Source: Codonopsis lanceolata (lineage: Eukaryota > Streptophyta > Magnoliopsida > Asterales > Campanulaceae). Taken from it: 64,000 nt of DNA. Positions 60,240 to 64,000 of the stretch are shown here, piece by piece. The stretch covers positions 80,286,295 to 80,350,294 of the forward strand of contig CM028378.1 in assembly GCA_013146195.2 (NCBI GenBank). Reading direction: 5' to 3'. The notes under the pieces are model-generated. The model worked only from the letters and a program-made list of their open reading frames with translations. It had not been told where the DNA came from and did no database searches. The stretch's first letter is position 1; the number at the start of each line of letters is the position of its first letter. The position numbers were made by a program, and so were the translations under genes.

Positions 60240-61220
60240 TTCGTAAAATTCTACTATGACCCTCCCAGTTTTGATTTACTCCAATTGCCTCCTCTCATTT
60301 CTTTATTTGTTTCTACGTCCCTTTTATTCCTATCAATCAACTCATGTTTTTTCTAATAAATTTCTATATTTTATTTGTTTCGTATTACATTTTTACTTCC
60401 TAAGGTTGCAGTACTCTAGTGTTAATGCATATATCACCTATTTTTAAAGTGATTTACTAGTTTTTTTTTTTGTTTACTTTTAATTATTGGATTCTTTTTG
60501 TATTTTAATCTTTACAATTTTGAGACTTAAAAATTGTGTTGTTGTGTGTTTAGCTTTTATGATACTTTATTTTTCGGTCATTTATAATGTATGTTTATAG
60601 GAATTGTATAGCAACTTATCCTACACATTTGTCTTTTTATGTTAGTTATTTTTAAATATCTTTTTTTAATAGTGTGAATTGAAAACAATTCAAACTTACT
60701 ATCTTTTAAAGGTTGGAGGACATAAGACCTTACCCCACCCTTATTTTTATTATGTTAGAGAAATCAATTATAGATATAATGACTTTCAACCCCAAAGTAT
60801 ATACTTATAAATATGAAGTTAAGGTGCACATGATATTTCACATGTAGGCATTTAGATGGTCATCGAAAATTTTCGAACACAACCTTTCTTTGAAATCTAC
60901 TTATCCTCTAGTTGAACACCCAACATGACCTCTTATTCCCTTGTAAATTTTAAGTGAGATAAAACTCAAGATGTATTATGTAATTATAATTTTTTCATAT
61001 ACCTCTAATAATCTTTTATTAAAATTTTTAGTCCTCTCCCATCTACGGAGGTTAAAAATAGTAATGAAAAATACCATGCACATAAGGATTATTTTTACCA
61101 TTTTCTTGTGGTCCAAAGTGGGGTTTGGTTATAATTTTCATCGTTTAGTTAAAATGTAATTAAGGTATTAAAATTTTTAATTAAAAAGTAATTATAATCT
61201 AAAAATAGTTAAACTTTTTC
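60240..61220. other. AT-rich intergenic, no gene seen
   Basis: Only short reading frames in AT-rich sequence. No element ends are recognised. Confidence 0.5.
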
Positions 61221-61720
61221 ATTTAAAAAAAAAACCTTTAAAAAACATTACAACAATTCTAAAAAATTATACTTTGAGATCTCATATATAAATTTAATAG
61301 TTATACTTCATGTCCATAAATAAATTCAATCTCCGAACAATAGTTAATTAATCAATTGTTTTATTTGTAATAATTCAATTAGTGATCAATATATAGTGAC
61401 AAAATCAAAATCAAAATCATATTTTTTGAATACCTGAAGATCATTATTTTAAAATCGATCCAAATTTTCTTTAGAATTTAAAAATAGCTATGACAAGATC
61501 TTATAATAAGTATCTAATCTAACCATATTTAAAATCTTGAAAACCAAACACTTTTCATATACATCTAATAATGTTTTCCGAACATATTCAAAGAAAGTAA
61601 AACCATTAATACTTAAAATAAAATCTAAATATAGATTCCCATATGCCAAGAAGAACTTACTTGAAAGATTTTTTGTCATGAGAACCGATTTTGCAATTTG
61701 AAAGTGAGAGTTTGATGGAC
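61221..61720 (-). pseudogene. Decayed duplicate of the 59.7-60.1 kb gene start
   Basis: It matches 59650-60155 in the same order (atagctatgacaagatct, agtatctaatctaacca, ctaaatatagattcccata, caagaagaacttacttgaaa, gattttgcaat), with many substitutions and gaps. The exon region (near 61310-61340) reads catgtccataaataaattca, so the coding start and splice donor are destroyed. The TATA region is not conserved. It is a non-functional segmental copy about 1.56 kb away. Confidence 0.75.
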
Positions 61721-63000
61721 CTAACTTTAAATTATGTAAAAGTCAAGGGATAAAAATATTATTTAATTATTCATGGATGAGAAGTTGACAAGCCATTTAC
61801 TTCATTGACCTTAATTAATGGTGAAATTTATTATATTTAAGGCTATTTTTGTCAAAACATTATTTTTTGTAATGATAAATTTATTTGTTTTGTCCTTAAT
61901 TAAATGGTGGGTGATTTATTTGATAAATGGTTATATTTGTCCATCCATTAATTTGTACAAAACAACCTTGATTTTTATATGCGCGAAAAAAAGAAAAGAA
62001 AAGAAAAGAAAAGAAAATAGAAATAGAATAGAAAGAAGAGATCAATCAACTGATACACCAACTGTATTACTCATTTTCCAATCAATTTCTATATTTTATT
62101 CGTTTAGGTTGATGTCAATTTTTACCTGGGAAATTGTGTCAAAGTTAACGACATAATTATCTTTGCTAATTTTTTATGTCCTAGGGAAAAAAATGGTGCT
62201 TTGGAGGAGCTAATTTTGTTTGTTGGGTTGGTGGTGGGGAGAAGAAAAAGAGGAGATGTTTAAGAAGCCTTTGTATATGCTAATAAACCTAAAGAAATGC
62301 AAAAAAAAGCAAATCCAAAAACTTGTAGAAAAAGAAACATAAATAAAAGGAAATGAAAACCCTAAATTATAAAAGTTACCAAAAATAGTAAAACACTAAA
62401 AATACCAAAATTAAAACACAGCTCGAACGCGTACAAGGCTAAATTTCTTACCTTCACGATAATGTTTACAGCAACCTTGTAAGAATTCATTAATTTTATA
62501 CCTTGACCCCTAAAGTTTCTAAAACATTCCCCAAGCCTTCTAACTTGACATATAGACCCTCAGAACTCTTGGAAACACTTTTGAAGCATGTCCAGATCGT
62601 ATCATACCCCTCCTCTTGAGAATAGTTTGTCTTCAAATACGTACATGGAACTGGATGACCAGCTCGTGAAACGAGATCCATCCAATAAACCCATAAAGTA
62701 GAGAAGAAGTGGTCATCAATCATTTGTTTGAAAAACCAAGAAAAAGATGTAGTCAAAATGTTGAAGTCCAAAAAAATCCTCATAGACGTGCATGAGAATT
62801 TCCTTATGAAGATCAGTCTCAATTTCACTATCCTAAATCTTTCTCCTCTTTTCTATCAATCAATTCCATCTCTCACTTTAATCTCGCTCACTTTTCTCCC
62901 TCACAATTCCTTCTCGTTCAATCTTTTCTCTCGTCTCTCTTTCAATATTCTCCTTTCCAATTTTTCACTCACCCACGCTTTTAGCGAAATCAATTGATCG
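61721..63000. other. AT-rich region with possible retroelement remnant
   Basis: It contains an (AAAAG)n-like run near 61986-62016. Minus strand 62500-62660 has EDKLFSRGGV-like text near a GATACGATC, recalling the end of a Ty3 polyprotein followed by its leader; this is weak. Pyrimidine-rich text fills 62840-62990. No gene is supported. Confidence 0.35.
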
Positions 63001-63009
63001 TCATGAACT

Positions 63010-64000
63010 TGAGCATGTGTTTAAGGTGTTAAAGGGACTAAAGAGATCTTTCTATTTCCTTACATGAAAGTGTATTTGAGCAGTCCCTTCAATCATGGTC
63101 GTGGTGGTCTAATTATTTCGCACTTGATGTATGCCGATGATATTCTAGTATTTAGTAATGGTGGTAAGAAGTCTGTTCAGAATCTTCGCTAGATTTTTAA
63201 TTCTTACGAAAGGGATTCTGGGCAAATGGTTAATTCAAGCAAAAGTGGCTTCTTTACGTCGTCTTTGTGTTCTTCCCGTAAAGCCTCTTTAATCACTCAA
63301 TGGTTTGGTTGCTTGCATATACGGGTTCCGACGAAATATCTTGGGATCCCTTTGTTTCTGGGCAGAATCAAAAGTAGCTATTTTGAGAATTTGGAGAATA
63401 AAGTGTTGTGTCGTATTAATGGATGGAAATCCCGTTTGTTATCCTTTGGAGGGAAAATCACGCTTTTGAAAGTCGGTCCTCGGTAGCATTCCTATATATT
63501 CGCTTTCTGCTTTGCATGTCCCTCAGATCATTTTAAATAGACTCGAGGCTGCCTTTGCTCGTTTCTTATGGAATCAAGGGGGTGATCGGAGATTGCATTG
63601 GGTTTCTTGGGAGGTGGTTTGTCGTCCTCTCTCGGAAGGGGGATTGTGTCTTCGTTCCCTTTCTCAAGTGATGGCATCCATGCATGCAAAATTGGCTTGG
63701 AACGCTATCCAGGGCTGTATTCTTTGGTCTCAATTTGTGACGTCCAAGTACGGGGGAAATTCAGGTTGGAGGATTCCCTTGGGTGCTTCTAAGACTTGGA
63801 AGGCTGTTATGAGACATATGGACTATGTTAGTGACAACTGTAGGTGGATTATTGGAAAGGGTGATGTTTCTTTTTGGAATGCTAACTGGTGTGGTCAGAC
63901 CTTAGGGGGTCCTCGACCCATTGATATTGGCCTTTTGGTCCGTACGGCTCGTCCTCAACTTCCCCAATTCCTTCATCTGTTTCCTATGGAATCTCAAATT
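63010..64000 (+). pseudogene. LINE (L1-type) reverse transcriptase, runs off the window
   Basis: It reads NHGRGGLIISHLMYADDILV (catalytic YADD, near 63125), a stop at about 63190, then SGQMVNSSKSGFF, VPTKYLGIPLFLGR and INGWKSRLLSFGGKITLL. A frame change at about 63485 leads to an open stretch to the window end: ALHVPQIILNRLEAAFARFL, HWVSWEVVCRPLSEGGLCLR and WIIGKGDVSFWNANWCG. This is the standard order of plant L1-type LINE ORF2 after the fingers, including the W...C.P..EGGL.. block and the WxxGxG..fW...W motif. The endonuclease and 5' part are absent to the left. Stops show decay. Confidence 0.85.

Noticed and set aside
1..64000. tRNA or rRNA genes
   Set aside because: No cloverleaf with A and B boxes and no rRNA core phrases were recognised; the tRNA-like matches are retrotransposon primer sites only.

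Overview
This is nuclear DNA from a plant, most likely a eudicot. It holds almost no intact genes and is built mainly from nested, decayed transposable elements. The plant call rests on the element lineages (CACTA with a Ptta/En-Spm protein, Tat-type Ty3, SIRE-type Copia, a plant RepHel Helitron, Stowaway and PIF MITEs, a TRIM) and on broken pieces of plant genes (R3-MYB, PARP2-like, a WG/GW-rich Pol V-like tail, a Pht1 phosphate transporter). I cannot name the species.

Layout. 0-3.3 kb: a frameshifted MYB fragment, then hAT-like and G-rich repeats. 3.3-13.7 kb: a 10.4-kb CACTA element with both ends and a TTT target duplication. It carries a captured PARP2-like gene with its introns, an antisense WG/GW fragment and a TNP1-like gene remnant, and it is itself split by a 3.06-kb solo LTR with a perfect AAGTG duplication. 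13.7-16.1 kb: a duplicated exon-like block and a broken Pht1 3' end. 16.15-23.80 kb: eight tandem copies of a ~956-bp unit in an A/B subtype order. 26.7-33.0 kb: a decayed Helitron whose 132-bp N-terminal exon has been amplified with its intron. It is cut by a second, inverted solo LTR of the same family and then by the LTR of an Athila/Ogre-like element that runs into a 100-N gap.

36.8-41.1 kb: unassigned sequence and the 3' end of a second CACTA element, which interrupts a SIRE-type Copia element (41.1-44.6 kb, minus strand). That Copia element is inserted in a Tat-type Ty3 element (44.6-53.3 kb, minus strand) which has an antisense ORF downstream of pol. The distal halves of both retroelements are not found to the left, so a deletion, rearrangement or scaffolding error is likely there. 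53.3-57.3 kb: MITEs, including a hAT element nested in a Stowaway, and a TRIM. 59.7-60.2 kb: the promoter and first coding exon of a minus-strand gene I cannot name, with a decayed duplicate at 61.2-61.7 kb. 63.0-64.0 kb: a LINE reverse transcriptase running off the edge.

No new multi-gene system stands out. The most unusual structures are the in-frame exon amplification in the Helitron, the CACTA element carrying pieces of two nuclear genes, the 956-bp higher-order array, and the antisense ORF of the Tat element. All boundaries were read by eye. Lineage names are by motif recognition, not by search.
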